Origin: Sporomusa termitida
GTDB lineage: Bacteria; Bacillota; Negativicutes; Sporomusales; Sporomusaceae
Length of the DNA: 64,000 bases
Reading direction: 5' to 3'
NCBI RefSeq assembly: GCF_007641255.1
Contig: NZ_CP036259.1
Location: 1,426,001-1,490,000, forward strand
Shown one piece after another: positions 52,225-60,373 of this stretch. Every line of letters starts with the position of its first letter. Position 1 is the stretch's first letter. Made by a program: the position numbers and the translations under genes. Below the pieces are notes generated by a model. It made no database searches, was not told where the DNA came from, and was given only the letters and a program-made list of their open reading frames with translations.

Positions 52225-52461
52225 ATGAGCAAGCTATTTGTCAGTATAACAGCTGAACATGATGTAAACGGGATTGTCAGGCCCTTAACCTTAAACTGGG
52301 CTGATGGCCGTAAGTTTACCGTCGATAAAGTTTATGATGTCCGTCAGGCCGCATCTCTCAAAGCCGGCGGGGTAGGGCTAAGGTATAGTTGTTTAATTTC
52401 CGGCAAGCAGGTGTATTTGTTCTGTGTTGAGGGGAAATGGTTTATTGAGCGGCCTGTGTGA
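52225..52461 (+). CDS. Hypothetical protein (78 aa)
   Basis: ATG 52225 follows TTTGGAGGCAG. A small all-beta protein, SKLFVSITAEHDVNGIVRPL, then LNWADGRKFTVDKVYDVRQA, ending in GKWFIERPV. The pattern of strands and the repeated bulky aromatic residues suggest a barrel such as an SH3- or OB-like fold, but no family is recognised. Confidence 0.7.
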   Translation: MSKLFVSITAEHDVNGIVRPLTLNWADGRKFTVDKVYDVRQAASLKAGGVGLRYSCLISGKQVYLFCVEGKWFIERPV

Positions 52462-52514
52462 CAATTTATTTGCGTTGAATAGTATATAATAAAGCTGCTA
52501 AAGGGGGGATTGCT

Positions 52515-52751
52515 ATGGCTCGGTGTCCCAATTGCGGGACTAGGCTGTCACGCCAACTGATTATCAGCGTAGGAAAAGCTGGCTGGAGTGGCAATAAATG
52601 GGGGAGCTGGCATAAGCCTGGCTGGGGCGGCAACTGGGGCTGGCCCGGCTGGAATTGGAACAAATTCGGCTGGGGATATCCCGGCGGGGGAAAACCCTGG
52701 CACTGGCTTCATGGCTGGCGATCTAACGAGTATTCCGATTATGATAATTAG
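52515..52751 (+). CDS. Zinc-ribbon-headed Trp/Gly-rich protein (78 aa)
   Basis: ATG 52515 follows AAAGGGGGGA. The first 11 residues (MARCPNCGTRL) form half a zinc ribbon (Cys4, Cys7). The rest is built of irregular G-W, N-W and P-G-W units (GWGGNWGWPGWNWNKFGWG), with 12 Trp in 78 residues. There is no signal peptide or hydrophobic span. Tail composition resembles structural or adhesive low-complexity proteins such as spore-coat components; that is inference. No homologue is recognised. Confidence 0.65.
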   Translation: MARCPNCGTRLSRQLIISVGKAGWSGNKWGSWHKPGWGGNWGWPGWNWNKFGWGYPGGGKPWHWLHGWRSNEYSDYDN

Positions 52752-52994
52752 TAATTTTTTTCGCAGGCTGCTGGTCTCTGAGGATTGGCAGCTTTATCTT
52801 TTGGCTGTTAGCGTCCCGGTGCTCTTTGGCGCTGCTGACATTTGCCATACAATTGGTGGGGAGCTTGGACTTTGCGCTATAGGAAATCTAACAATATGGC
52901 GGTCAATTGAATTTTTTCAAAGAGAATTCCAAGGCTGCCTATCGATAAGGAAGTCAAGAGTATTTAATTTAGTGGGAAAAAGGAGCAGTATAAT

Positions 52995-53312
52995 ATGGCA
53001 ATAACATCGATTGGTCAGAGTGGCAGTGCGCAGGTAAGTCAAATTAGCAGCCAGGATGAGACGAAAAGCCTGGAACAAAAAAAACAAGCCCTGCAAAAAG
53101 AAATTAATGAAATAAATCAGGACAAAAAAACTACTGAAACAGATAAGCAACAGAAGATCCAGGTAATTCAGGCCCAAATTCAAACAATTGAGACGCAAAT
53201 ACAGCAGCTGCAGCGGAAAAAGACAGAGGCTCAGGCCTCCGGTTCCGAACAGAGCAGTGCTGGTAGCAGCAAACAGGCGCTTGTTCGTCAACGAGTAGAT
53301 ATAGAGATATAA
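52995..53312 (+). CDS. FlxA-like coiled-coil protein
   Basis: A 105-residue cytoplasmic protein. A Ser/Gln-rich start (MAITSIGQSGSAQVSQISSQ) is followed by one long coiled coil (about residues 28-80, rich in Gln, Lys and Glu with Ile/Leu heptads) and a Ser/Gly tail. This is the plan of FlxA-like proteins. The role is not established; in E. coli flxA is flagellar-regulated. ATG follows GGAAAAAGGAG. A strong terminator follows. Confidence 0.8.
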   Translation: MAITSIGQSGSAQVSQISSQDETKSLEQKKQALQKEINEINQDKKTTETDKQQKIQVIQAQIQTIETQIQQLQRKKTEAQASGSEQSSAGSSKQALVRQRVDIEI

Positions 53313-53323
53313 AGGCTATTAAT

Positions 53324-53364
53324 AAAAACATTCGGATTGCACTGCATACAATCCGAATGTTTTT
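53324..53364 (+). terminator. Terminator after the FlxA-like gene
   Basis: A 16-bp perfect stem, AAAAACATTCGGATTG with CAATCCGAATGTTTTT, loop 9 nt. Confidence 0.9.
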
Positions 53365-53397
53365 ATTGTTACCGTAGCGGCATTTATCAAGTTCAAT

Positions 53398-53444
53398 GCG
53401 GTGCCCTTTCGGGTTAAGAAAATCTTTACCCGAAAGGGCACCGC
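53398..53444. repeat. Dispersed structured repeat, reduced copy 5
   Basis: A 17-bp perfect stem (GCGGTGCCCTTTCGGGT with ACCCGAAAGGGCACCGC) encloses TAAGAAAATCTTT. The loop and the GGG/CCC closing pairs match the AGGGATAAGA-AAAA-TCTTTACCCT hairpin of copies 1 and 2, but A-T closing pairs are replaced by C-G. Only this arm of the element is present. It is intergenic. Confidence 0.55.
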
Positions 53445-53580
53445 AAATTTTCCTGATAATGAAGGCAGCGGCGAACGGCTGTGCATTAAAAATCTGTGAC
53501 TGGCAACACAGATTTTGCTAAAATGAGGATAGCGGGTAAATGGGGAAAGGACGGGAGCAATGAACAGGGAGGTCGTCGGT

Positions 53581-55080
53581 ATGCTGGAAAAGGTGGATTT
53601 GCAGAAGAAGATTGCCAAAGCCGAATATAAGGAAATGATTGGCGGCTTACGTGAGCGGCTGGGAGCATTGCAGCGCCAGGCCCGGGATTTAGGAATTCCG
53701 GTCTTAATTCTTTTTGAAGGCTGGGATGCAGCCGGCAAAGGAACCCTGATTAATGAGCTGATTTTATCGCTTGATCCCCGGGGCTTTAATGTCTATTCGA
53801 TTGGCGAGCCCAATGAAGATGCTGTAAAGAGACCTTATTTCTGGCGATTCTGGAATAAAACCCCTCAGCGGGGACGGATCGTCGTACTGGACAGAAGCTG
53901 GTATACAAAAACTTTGGCTGACAGAGTGGCTAAGGGTGGGACCGATTATAGTGGGCAAGACGCATATCATGACAGCCGTGCTTTTGAGCGGCAGTTAGCT
54001 GATGACGGGACATTAATTATTAAGCTGTTTTTACATATTAGCGAGCGGGAACAGCGTAAGCGGCTGGAGAGACTGGAACAAGACCCGGCTACTGCCTGGC
54101 GGGTAACCGCGACTGACTGGGAGCATCACCGGCAGTATAATGATTTTTTGCTGGCGACCGAAGAAATGATGCAGCAGACTGATACTGCATGTGCCGCCTG
54201 GACTATTATTGAAGCTCATGACCGGCGGTATGCAACTTTAAAAATCATTGCCACGGTCAGCGGGGCTTTGGAAAAGCAGCTGGCGATGCTTGCCGCTGCA
54301 GAGCAGGAAAAGAATGACAGGCCATCTGACCTGCTGCTATCTGCTTGGACATTGCCCAAAATATTTACCTCATCGATTCTTGACGGGGTTGACCTGACTA
54401 AAACCCTTAAGGCGGCAGAATACGAAAACTTTATGAAACTTTACCAAACCCGGGTGAGGGAACTGGAACATCTTATTTACAGCAACCGCATCCCGGTGAT
54501 GATCGTATTGGAAGGCTGGGATGCTGCCGGCAAAGGCGGTACTATCCGCCGTCTTACCCAAAACATGGATCCCCGCGGCTATACGGTTATTCCCACCGGT
54601 GCGCCAACGGCTGAAGAACAGGCGCATCATTATTTGTGGCGCTTCTGGCGTAATGTTCCTAAAGCAGGACATATTGCGATTTTTGACCGCAGTTGGTATG
54701 GGCGGGTTCTGGTTGAACGGGTAGAAGGCTACTGCCGGGATAAAGACTGGCGGCGGGCTTACCGGGAGATTAATGAGATGGAGGCGCAGTGGGGCAGTTT
54801 TGGTGCCGTGATGATAAAATTCTGGCTGCATATTGATAAAGACGAACAGCAGCGCCGCTTTGAGGAACGCTTGGCCAATCCGGGAAAACAGTGGAAAATT
54901 ACCGGTGAAGACTGGCGCAACCGGGAAAAGTGGGAGCTATACGAGCAGGCTGTTGACGAAATGTTTTTCCGTACCAGCACAACATATGCCCCCTGGACGC
55001 TGGTAGAAGCCAACTCCAAGGAATATGCCAGGAAAAAGGTTATGCAAACAGTAATCGAGGCTATTGAGAGTAAGCTCTAA
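53581..55080 (+). CDS. pap: Polyphosphate:AMP phosphotransferase (tandem PPK2)
   Basis: Uses polyphosphate to phosphorylate AMP to ADP. It has the two-domain (class II) PPK2 plan. Each half has a Walker A motif, GWDAAGKGT from residue 47 and GWDAAGKGG from 312. Each also has a D-R-S-W-Y lid motif (VVLDRSWYTK, AIFDRSWYGRV). The ATG at 53581, eight bases after GGGAGG, is preferred over 53560, giving 499 residues and the usual N-terminus. It stands alone, ending at a terminator shared with the convergent gene. Confidence 0.92.
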   Translation: MLEKVDLQKKIAKAEYKEMIGGLRERLGALQRQARDLGIPVLILFEGWDAAGKGTLINELILSLDPRGFNVYSIGEPNEDAVKRPYFWRFWNKTPQRGRIVVLDRSWYTKTLADRVAKGGTDYSGQDAYHDSRAFERQLADDGTLIIKLFLHISEREQRKRLERLEQDPATAWRVTATDWEHHRQYNDFLLATEEMMQQTDTACAAWTIIEAHDRRYATLKIIATVSGALEKQLAMLAAAEQEKNDRPSDLLLSAWTLPKIFTSSILDGVDLTKTLKAAEYENFMKLYQTRVRELEHLIYSNRIPVMIVLEGWDAAGKGGTIRRLTQNMDPRGYTVIPTGAPTAEEQAHHYLWRFWRNVPKAGHIAIFDRSWYGRVLVERVEGYCRDKDWRRAYREINEMEAQWGSFGAVMIKFWLHIDKDEQQRRFEERLANPGKQWKITGEDWRNREKWELYEQAVDEMFFRTSTTYAPWTLVEANSKEYARKKVMQTVIEAIESKL

Positions 55081-55090
55081 GCAAAAGAAG

Positions 55091-55115
55091 ACCGGGATGC
55101 AGGTTGCATCCCGGT
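55091..55115. terminator. Bidirectional terminator after pap
   Basis: ACCGGGATGCA-GGT-TGCATCCCGGT, followed by TATTG. It lies between convergent genes. Confidence 0.85.
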
Positions 55116-55120
55116 TATTG

Positions 55121-55579
55121 TCAGCGCCGCTGTTTATTATCGCGGTTTTTGAATTTTTCCCATAAAAAGCGTCCGGCCATAAATACTGCGGCTAACAGTA
55201 TAATGTTGAACAACATGCCCATAAGGGAAGCAAACATGCCTGATTCACCGAACCCAAACATGCCGCCAAGCATGCTGCCTAAGAGCATACCGCCGCCCAA
55301 GAGCCCGGCGCTGCGGAGGAAGCCGCCGCCGGTTTGTTGCTGGGCAGGCTGGGCATTGGGTTTGGCTGCCGCCGCCGGTGCTTTATCGCCATAACTCTGA
55401 GCCGGAGCTGAGGGTTTGTAGTCGCTGGTAGTGTTTTTGGCCGGTGCCGTCTGGTTTGTTGCCGGCCGGGGGGCCGGCGATGCGGGCCTTGATTTAAAGC
55501 CGCCTTTGGCAGCAAAACTTACAGTAGTGAAAGCGAACATAAACAGAACGGTTAAGACTAATAATTTTTTTATCGTCAT
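55121..55579 (-). CDS. Secreted/membrane protein with Pro/Ala-rich linker and Gly-rich span
   Basis: ATG 55579 follows AGAGGAATA on the minus strand (frame open to 55615). The 152-residue product has a signal peptide (MTIKKLLVLTVLFMFAFTTV, cleavage near residue 23) and a disordered Pro/Ala/Gln linker (about 25-90). A Gly-rich hydrophobic stretch (LLGGGMLLGSMLGGMFGFGE) and a final membrane span with a basic tail follow. The layout matches the N-terminal part of bacterial Tim44-like import-inner-membrane-type proteins, but the Tim44 domain itself is lacking. Role unknown. Confidence 0.7.
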   Translation of the reverse strand: MTIKKLLVLTVLFMFAFTTVSFAAKGGFKSRPASPAPRPATNQTAPAKNTTSDYKPSAPAQSYGDKAPAAAAKPNAQPAQQQTGGGFLRSAGLLGGGMLLGSMLGGMFGFGESGMFASLMGMLFNIILLAAVFMAGRFLWEKFKNRDNKQRR

Positions 55580-55589
55580 ATTATTCCTC

Positions 55590-55868
55590 TTATTCCTCCC
55601 TATGGGTTTTAACATCTTCCGGAAAAGTGAAGATTTCAGCTAAATTAGGCAGTTCACCCGCTAAATACCGGTCAATGTCATGGACATCAATATAAAACGT
55701 ACAGGCTACTTCCAGATAGCCTTGTTCTCTCGCTTGGCTGAGGTCTCTGATGGCAATCAGACGTTCACGGAGAGCTGTGCAGTCCTGGGGCGATGCTGTT
55801 ACATTCAGGGTTGCAAGTGGGATGCCATATTCCCGGAGAACATCTTGCAAGCTCATTCTTTCGGACAT
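55590..55868 (-). CDS. Hypothetical protein (92 aa)
   Basis: A small soluble protein, 10 bp upstream of the secreted protein gene on the same strand and probably co-transcribed with it. It has LQDVLREYGIPLATLNVTAS, a helix rich in Arg (CTALRERLIAIRDLSQAREQ), then YLEVACTFYIDVHDIDRYLA. No motif recognised. ATG 55868 is preceded by AAGGTGCG. Confidence 0.6.
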   Translation of the reverse strand: MSERMSLQDVLREYGIPLATLNVTASPQDCTALRERLIAIRDLSQAREQGYLEVACTFYIDVHDIDRYLAGELPNLAEIFTFPEDVKTHREE

Positions 55869-56057
55869 TAATTATCACGCACCTTGTTGTATTTTGTCTT
55901 TTGAAGGAGGGCTCGACACAACCAATGTAATATGAAATTTAAAAAAAGTCAAGAAAAATCAAAGTTTTTTCGGACCTATATTGTAAGGTGACGGTCAGCG
56001 ATATTCCTTGTATAATAAAGAAAAAGGTCAATTTTACAGTTAGTGAGGTAAAGGAAT

Positions 56058-56276
56058 TTGCGTAAATTTGTTAAGGTTAACGAAACTGTCATTACCCCGC
56101 TTGAGCCGCGGCGGGTCGATATACTGGGCAGCGAATGCCTGATTGATGTTCGTTTTGTCGAGAATCATAGCGGTACAGGCCGCTGGCTTTATGAATATGA
56201 GGCCAGCGGTGAAGTCGGTAAAGTCGAGCGGTTTCTTAACCGGTTGAGGGAGCTGGAAAGAAAACAGGATGAATAA
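56058..56276 (+). CDS. Hypothetical protein (72 aa)
   Basis: TTG start at 56058 after GAGGTAAAGGAA, with a TATAAT box at about 56010. An alpha+beta protein: two strands (KFVKVNETVITPLEPRRVDI, then CLIDVRFVEN), a turn with GTGRWLYEYEA, and a C-terminal charged helix (GKVERFLNRLRELERKQDE). Not recognised. It ends six bases from the convergent AbrB-family gene without a clear terminator. Confidence 0.6.
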   Translation: MRKFVKVNETVITPLEPRRVDILGSECLIDVRFVENHSGTGRWLYEYEASGEVGKVERFLNRLRELERKQDE

Positions 56277-56281
56277 GGGAA

Positions 56282-57334
56282 TCAGGTACACCTGTGACTA
56301 TGCTTGTGTAACCACCATCTGGCCACCGGTACGCAGACAATAAGGATAAACAGCAGGCGGAACAGCTGAAAGGCGACAACCGTGGGGAGATCTGCATTGG
56401 CCGCCAGGGCTATCAGCCCCATTTCCGACATGCCGCCCGGGGCCATACTGATAAAGGCAGTAACCAACGGTATTGAGTAAAAAGAAGAAATGATAAAAGC
56501 AAAGCCGAGCAGGAGCAGAATTACTGCCAGCACGCTTACTAAGCTTGAGGCCGCAATCTTTTGCCAATTGGGCAGGCTGCTGAAGTCAATATCTATGCCC
56601 ATTCGGATGCCAATCACAACCTGCGCCAGGGCAATGACTGTAACAGGCAGCGCCGGCGCCGGCACTCCGGCTAACACCAGGCAGGCTGTGCCGAGGATTG
56701 GCGCAATTACATATGTATTTGGCAGATGTATTCGCTGACAGAGTTTTATAAGCAGCAGGATGGTCACGGCGAAAACCGCCAGTGCGGGAATTTCACCGGG
56801 ACTGATGCTCGTTGCCAACCGGCTGGCGGCAGTAACTTTGTCACTAAGCCCATGCAGTGCCAGCAGCGGTACCGTAAATACAACAGTAATGACACGGACT
56901 GTTTGCATCAGGGTTACTACTGACACATCAGTGCCGCCGGTTTCTTCACAGATGATTGACATCTGCGACAGGCCGCCAGGTATGCTGCCAATGACGCTGT
57001 TAGCTGTGCCAATGCCTACAAAACGGTTGGCAATATAGCCTGTGCCCAGGCAAAGCGTAATCAGGACCAGCGTGATCGCCAGCATTAACGGTAACTGGTA
57101 AAGTACCTGCTGGGCAACCGCCGGGGTGAAAGGGCTGCCCAGCAGATAGCCCAGAAATACCATCCCTGTATTGCGCAGTTTTTTGGGCCAATAAACTTCT
57201 TTTTTGGTAATGACTTTCCAGACAACGGCCGTCACCAGCGGCCCTAGTGTCCAGGGTAAGGGGATATGACTTATACTGAATAAGTAGCCGCCAAGAACGG
57301 CAAGGAAGAATAGCGGCAGCGATTGTTTATACAT
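56282..57334 (-). CDS. AbrB-family (PF05145) membrane transporter
   Basis: A 350-residue integral membrane protein of the AbrB/ammonia-monooxygenase-like family (unrelated to the DNA-binding AbrB). It has about ten spans in two repeats, each with a G-x-x-P-G-G-x-S/M-x-M motif: SVIGSIPGGLSQM in the first half and SMAPGGMSEMGLIA in the second. Also present are HIPLPWTLGPLVTAV and the IGIRMGIDIDF link. Probably a secondary transporter; the substrate is unknown. ATG follows AAAGGTG. Confidence 0.85.
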   Translation of the reverse strand: MYKQSLPLFFLAVLGGYLFSISHIPLPWTLGPLVTAVVWKVITKKEVYWPKKLRNTGMVFLGYLLGSPFTPAVAQQVLYQLPLMLAITLVLITLCLGTGYIANRFVGIGTANSVIGSIPGGLSQMSIICEETGGTDVSVVTLMQTVRVITVVFTVPLLALHGLSDKVTAASRLATSISPGEIPALAVFAVTILLLIKLCQRIHLPNTYVIAPILGTACLVLAGVPAPALPVTVIALAQVVIGIRMGIDIDFSSLPNWQKIAASSLVSVLAVILLLLGFAFIISSFYSIPLVTAFISMAPGGMSEMGLIALAANADLPTVVAFQLFRLLFILIVCVPVARWWLHKHSHRCT

Positions 57335-57389
57335 AATTCACCTTTTTGCACATAATGAATATATTTTATCACTTTTAAACTGAAAGTAG

Positions 57390-57429
57390 AAATACGACAG
57401 CACCTGAAGAAGCAGGTTCTGTCGTATTT
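57390..57429 (-). terminator. Terminator after the citrate transporter
   Basis: AAATACGACAG-ACCTG pairs with CAGGT-CTGTCGTATTT around AAGAAG. It is downstream of the minus-strand CitMHS gene. Confidence 0.8.
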
Positions 57430-57457
57430 AACAGCGTATTACCTGGCGAAGCGGCAG

Positions 57458-58756
57458 TTAGAAAGGAATTATTCCGATAGCCAGTGAGAACGCCAGCATA
57501 ACTAAAGAGGTGCCGATTGCCCACAGCAGGGTATATTTCTGGAAATCACCAAACTCGACCCCGTTCAGACCTACCAGGAGGTAGGTTGATGCAACCAGCG
57601 GGCTTAGCAGGTGTGCGCCTTGCCCAATTAAGGAAGCGCGGGCGATCTCAGCCGGGGTGATGCCGTAGGTTGCCGCGGTCTTGACCAGGACAGGTACTAC
57701 ACCAAAGTAGAAGGCATCATTTGTCAGGAAGAAGGTAAAGGGCAGGCTGGCCAAAGCTGTAATCAGGGCCAAATGCGGTCCCATAGAAGACGGAATGACT
57801 GATACCAGTGAACCGGCCATAGCATCAACCATCTTGGTGCCTGACATGATGCCCATGAAAATACCGGCTGCGAAAACCATGGCTATAACCGGCAGTGCAT
57901 TAGCAGCATGGGTGGCAATACGAGCCTGCTGGTCTTTGATTTTGGGATAGTTAATAATCAAAACAAGGGAAGTGCCGATCATGAACAGAACATTGAGAGG
58001 CAACACCTCTCTAACTAAAGCGGCCATCAGGATAACGGTTATGCTCAAATTAACCCAGAACAAGTGTGGGCGTTTGAGCTTTTGGGCTTCGATGTCAACA
58101 ACGGCAGTTGCTGTTTCGGCAATTACATCCTGCATCTGCAGGGTGCCCAGCCGGGCGCGTTCTTTCAATCCAATACGGTAAGCCACAAACAGTACCCAGA
58201 TGGTGCCGGCAATCATCGCCGGGATTAAAGGCACAAATACATCGGCAGCCTCCAGATTTAAAGCACTCATGACCCTGCCGGTAGGGCCGCCCCAGGGCAG
58301 GATATTCATAACCCCATTCTGCATGATTGCCATGGCTGGCAAAACCATGGGGTGAATGCCCAGGCGGCGGTGAATAGCCAGCATCGCGGAACAGGTAATC
58401 ATATAGGTGGTTGAGCCATCGCCATCAAGGGAAACGATACCTGCTAAAACGGCTGTACCAACAATAACTTTCAGGGGGTCACCTTTTGCAGCTTTTAAAA
58501 TCTTGTTGATCAATGGATCAAATAAGCCGGCATCAATCATAACACCGAAATAAAGTATGGCAAAACAAATCATGATTCCTGTAGGCGCAACTTTTTTGAT
58601 TCCATCAAGCGACATTGCACCAAGGTCAGGTCCAAAGCCAAGGATGATGCCAAAGGCCAGCGGCACTAGCATTAGAGCGGTCATGGCCGAAAGACGTTTG
58701 GACATAATGAGGTACATAAAGACGATAACCATTAAGAATCCCATTAATGCGAGCAT
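57458..58756 (-). CDS. CitMHS-family citrate/metal-citrate transporter
   Basis: A 432-residue secondary transporter with about 11-12 spans. In this family citrate is moved as a complex with Mg2+ or Ca2+ together with protons. LDGDGSTTYMITCSAMLAIH near residue 113 and NILPWGGPTGRVMSAL near 153 are the family motifs. The C-terminal half repeats the fold (FFLTNDAFYFGVVPVL). ATG follows AAGGGGAGAG. It lies beside citDEF, so it very likely supplies the citrate lyase pathway. Confidence 0.9.
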   Translation of the reverse strand: MLALMGFLMVIVFMYLIMSKRLSAMTALMLVPLAFGIILGFGPDLGAMSLDGIKKVAPTGIMICFAILYFGVMIDAGLFDPLINKILKAAKGDPLKVIVGTAVLAGIVSLDGDGSTTYMITCSAMLAIHRRLGIHPMVLPAMAIMQNGVMNILPWGGPTGRVMSALNLEAADVFVPLIPAMIAGTIWVLFVAYRIGLKERARLGTLQMQDVIAETATAVVDIEAQKLKRPHLFWVNLSITVILMAALVREVLPLNVLFMIGTSLVLIINYPKIKDQQARIATHAANALPVIAMVFAAGIFMGIMSGTKMVDAMAGSLVSVIPSSMGPHLALITALASLPFTFFLTNDAFYFGVVPVLVKTAATYGITPAEIARASLIGQGAHLLSPLVASTYLLVGLNGVEFGDFQKYTLLWAIGTSLVMLAFSLAIGIIPF

Positions 58757-58958
58757 GGATTGCTCTCCCCTTCCTGACTAAAAATTACGACAATTTCAAT
58801 GTGTACGAATCTGAGTATAGATTACTGCAGTCTATAAGTAAAATTCAAACTCGTGATGGCTGGTTATCAAAATTATTGATATATTTCATATATTATAACA
58901 ACACTCACCGCGGACAGCGGAATAATACTTTAGTCATTGGCTATTATTTTGCTCAGAG

Positions 58959-59009
58959 AAAAGGCAATATGCATATGCGAAGAAAGCTCACATAAGCATA
59001 TTGCCTTTT
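58959..59009 (-). terminator. Terminator after the LysR regulator
   Basis: AAAAGGCAATATGC and GCATATTGCCTTTT form a perfect 14-bp stem around a 23-nt loop. Read on the minus strand it ends in TTTTCTC, overlapping the LysR stop. Confidence 0.75.
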
Positions 59010-59892
59010 ATTTACAGGGGAGAATGAGGTTAAGAAAGTCGATGTTTTTAACAAAGTGAACAAATGCGCTGACGATGTTCATTTCCAGCAGTTCTTCGTG
59101 GTAGAGCATCCAGGTTCGGCGTAGTATCGGCTTACCCTCCTTATCGGTGAGGATGATCTTATGCAGGTGCTCAATGTTGCTAACAATAAGTGAGGGCATA
59201 ATGGCATAGCCGAGGCCGCTTGCCACCATCTCTTTGCAAGTAGAGAGCTTGTCTACCTCCATGCTGATGGAGGGAGACTCAGCGAAGTTTTCCCGCCACC
59301 ATTTGTCAATCATTGCTTTAATTAATGAATCAGTCTGGTAGTTAATTCGTGGCAGTTTGGGTAAATTCCTTATATCTAACGGGCTGGCTGAGGCAATACA
59401 AACCGGTTCTTCAAATAATAGATGCCGCTGGCTTTGCCAGCCATAATCTGAACTGACAAAACCGACATGAATATCCTGGTTATGCACCAGATTAAAGACC
59501 TCGCGGCTCCAGCTTGTCGTTACTTTAAACTCAACATGCGGGTGTTCCTGTTTAAAGCACTGTAAGAGGCGCGGCAGCATGTACATGGTAAAATAGCTGG
59601 AGGCTCCCAGGCGCAGTGTGCCGGCAACACTGCTATTCATATCGGTGACATGTTCTTTGATTCTACGCAGATTAAAAAGTATGTCAGTAGATGATTTGGC
59701 TAAATATTCGCCCTGAGGAGTAAAATGCACTCCTTTGCTGGTACGGTAAACAATCTTAATACCAAACTCTTCTTCGATATTTCTGAGTCTTGCTGTCAGC
59801 GCCGGCTGCGATATAAATAATGCCTGGGCAGTTTTAGTAATATTCTTTTGCTCATAAAGAGCCTGTAAAATAAGCCAGTCCCGGTCTTCCAT
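59008..59892 (-). CDS. LysR-family regulator of citrate use
   Basis: A 294-residue LysR-type regulator. The winged helix at residues 1-60 has ALYEQKNITKTAQALFISQP and ALTARLRNIEEEFG. A linker helix and two Rossmann-like effector lobes follow (LRLGASSYFTMYMLPRLLQ, CKEMVASGLGYAIMPSLIV). It is divergent from citD and directly upstream of the CitMHS gene, as usual for LysR control of neighbours. The effector is presumably citrate or an intermediate. Confidence 0.9.
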   Translation of the reverse strand: MEDRDWLILQALYEQKNITKTAQALFISQPALTARLRNIEEEFGIKIVYRTSKGVHFTPQGEYLAKSSTDILFNLRRIKEHVTDMNSSVAGTLRLGASSYFTMYMLPRLLQCFKQEHPHVEFKVTTSWSREVFNLVHNQDIHVGFVSSDYGWQSQRHLLFEEPVCIASASPLDIRNLPKLPRINYQTDSLIKAMIDKWWRENFAESPSISMEVDKLSTCKEMVASGLGYAIMPSLIVSNIEHLHKIILTDKEGKPILRRTWMLYHEELLEMNIVSAFVHFVKNIDFLNLILPCK

Positions 59893-60016
59893 GAGTCATC
59901 CTCCTCAATGTGCTGTATTTGCTATGTACGCCGTCGGTATGCCAGTCTCCTGTTTAACGGGGAAACTTGTTGGGCTGATATCCAAATATGTTATGGCTTT
60001 CAATCGTGTATATGTA

Positions 60017-60046
60017 TTGTTGTTATTTCAGAATATTAGTTATAAT
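60017..60046 (+). promoter_or_regulatory. Promoter of the cit operon
   Basis: TTGTTG (60017-60022), 18 bp, TATAAT (60041-60046). A region of short AT dyads (ATATCCAAATATGTTAT, 59979-59995) lies upstream, where the LysR protein could bind. Confidence 0.55.
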
Positions 60047-60087
60047 ATGCCGTAGTTAGATTGTCATTCAGGGGAGGAGGATTTAGT

Positions 60088-60360
60088 ATGCCTAAACTGC
60101 TGAAAGCGGCGCAAGCCGGCAGCGTAGAATCGACAGATATCCTGATCATGGTGGCTCCTGCTGAGACGGGGGCTGGAATAAAGATTGAACTGGTCAGTCC
60201 TACTGTCCAGCAATACGGCGAACAGATTAAAAACGTAATTATCAGCACACTTATCGCCCACGGCATTGAAGACGCTACTGTGCATGCCAACGACAAAGGC
60301 GCCTTGAATTTTACAATTGAAGCACGGGTAACAACAGCAATCAGCCGGGCGCTCAGCTAA
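60088..60360 (+). CDS. citD: Citrate lyase acyl carrier protein (gamma subunit)
   Basis: A 90-residue acyl carrier protein of citrate lyase. ATG 60088 follows GGGGAGGAGG; the frame is open from 60061 but without a ribosome site. AGSVESTDILIM contains Ser15, the expected attachment point of the 2'-(5''-phosphoribosyl)-3'-dephospho-CoA prosthetic group. The acetyl thioester on this group is exchanged for citrate. First gene of the cit operon, 13 bp before citE. Confidence 0.92.
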   Translation: MPKLLKAAQAGSVESTDILIMVAPAETGAGIKIELVSPTVQQYGEQIKNVIISTLIAHGIEDATVHANDKGALNFTIEARVTTAISRALS

Positions 60361-60373
60361 GGAGGAGAAAGTT

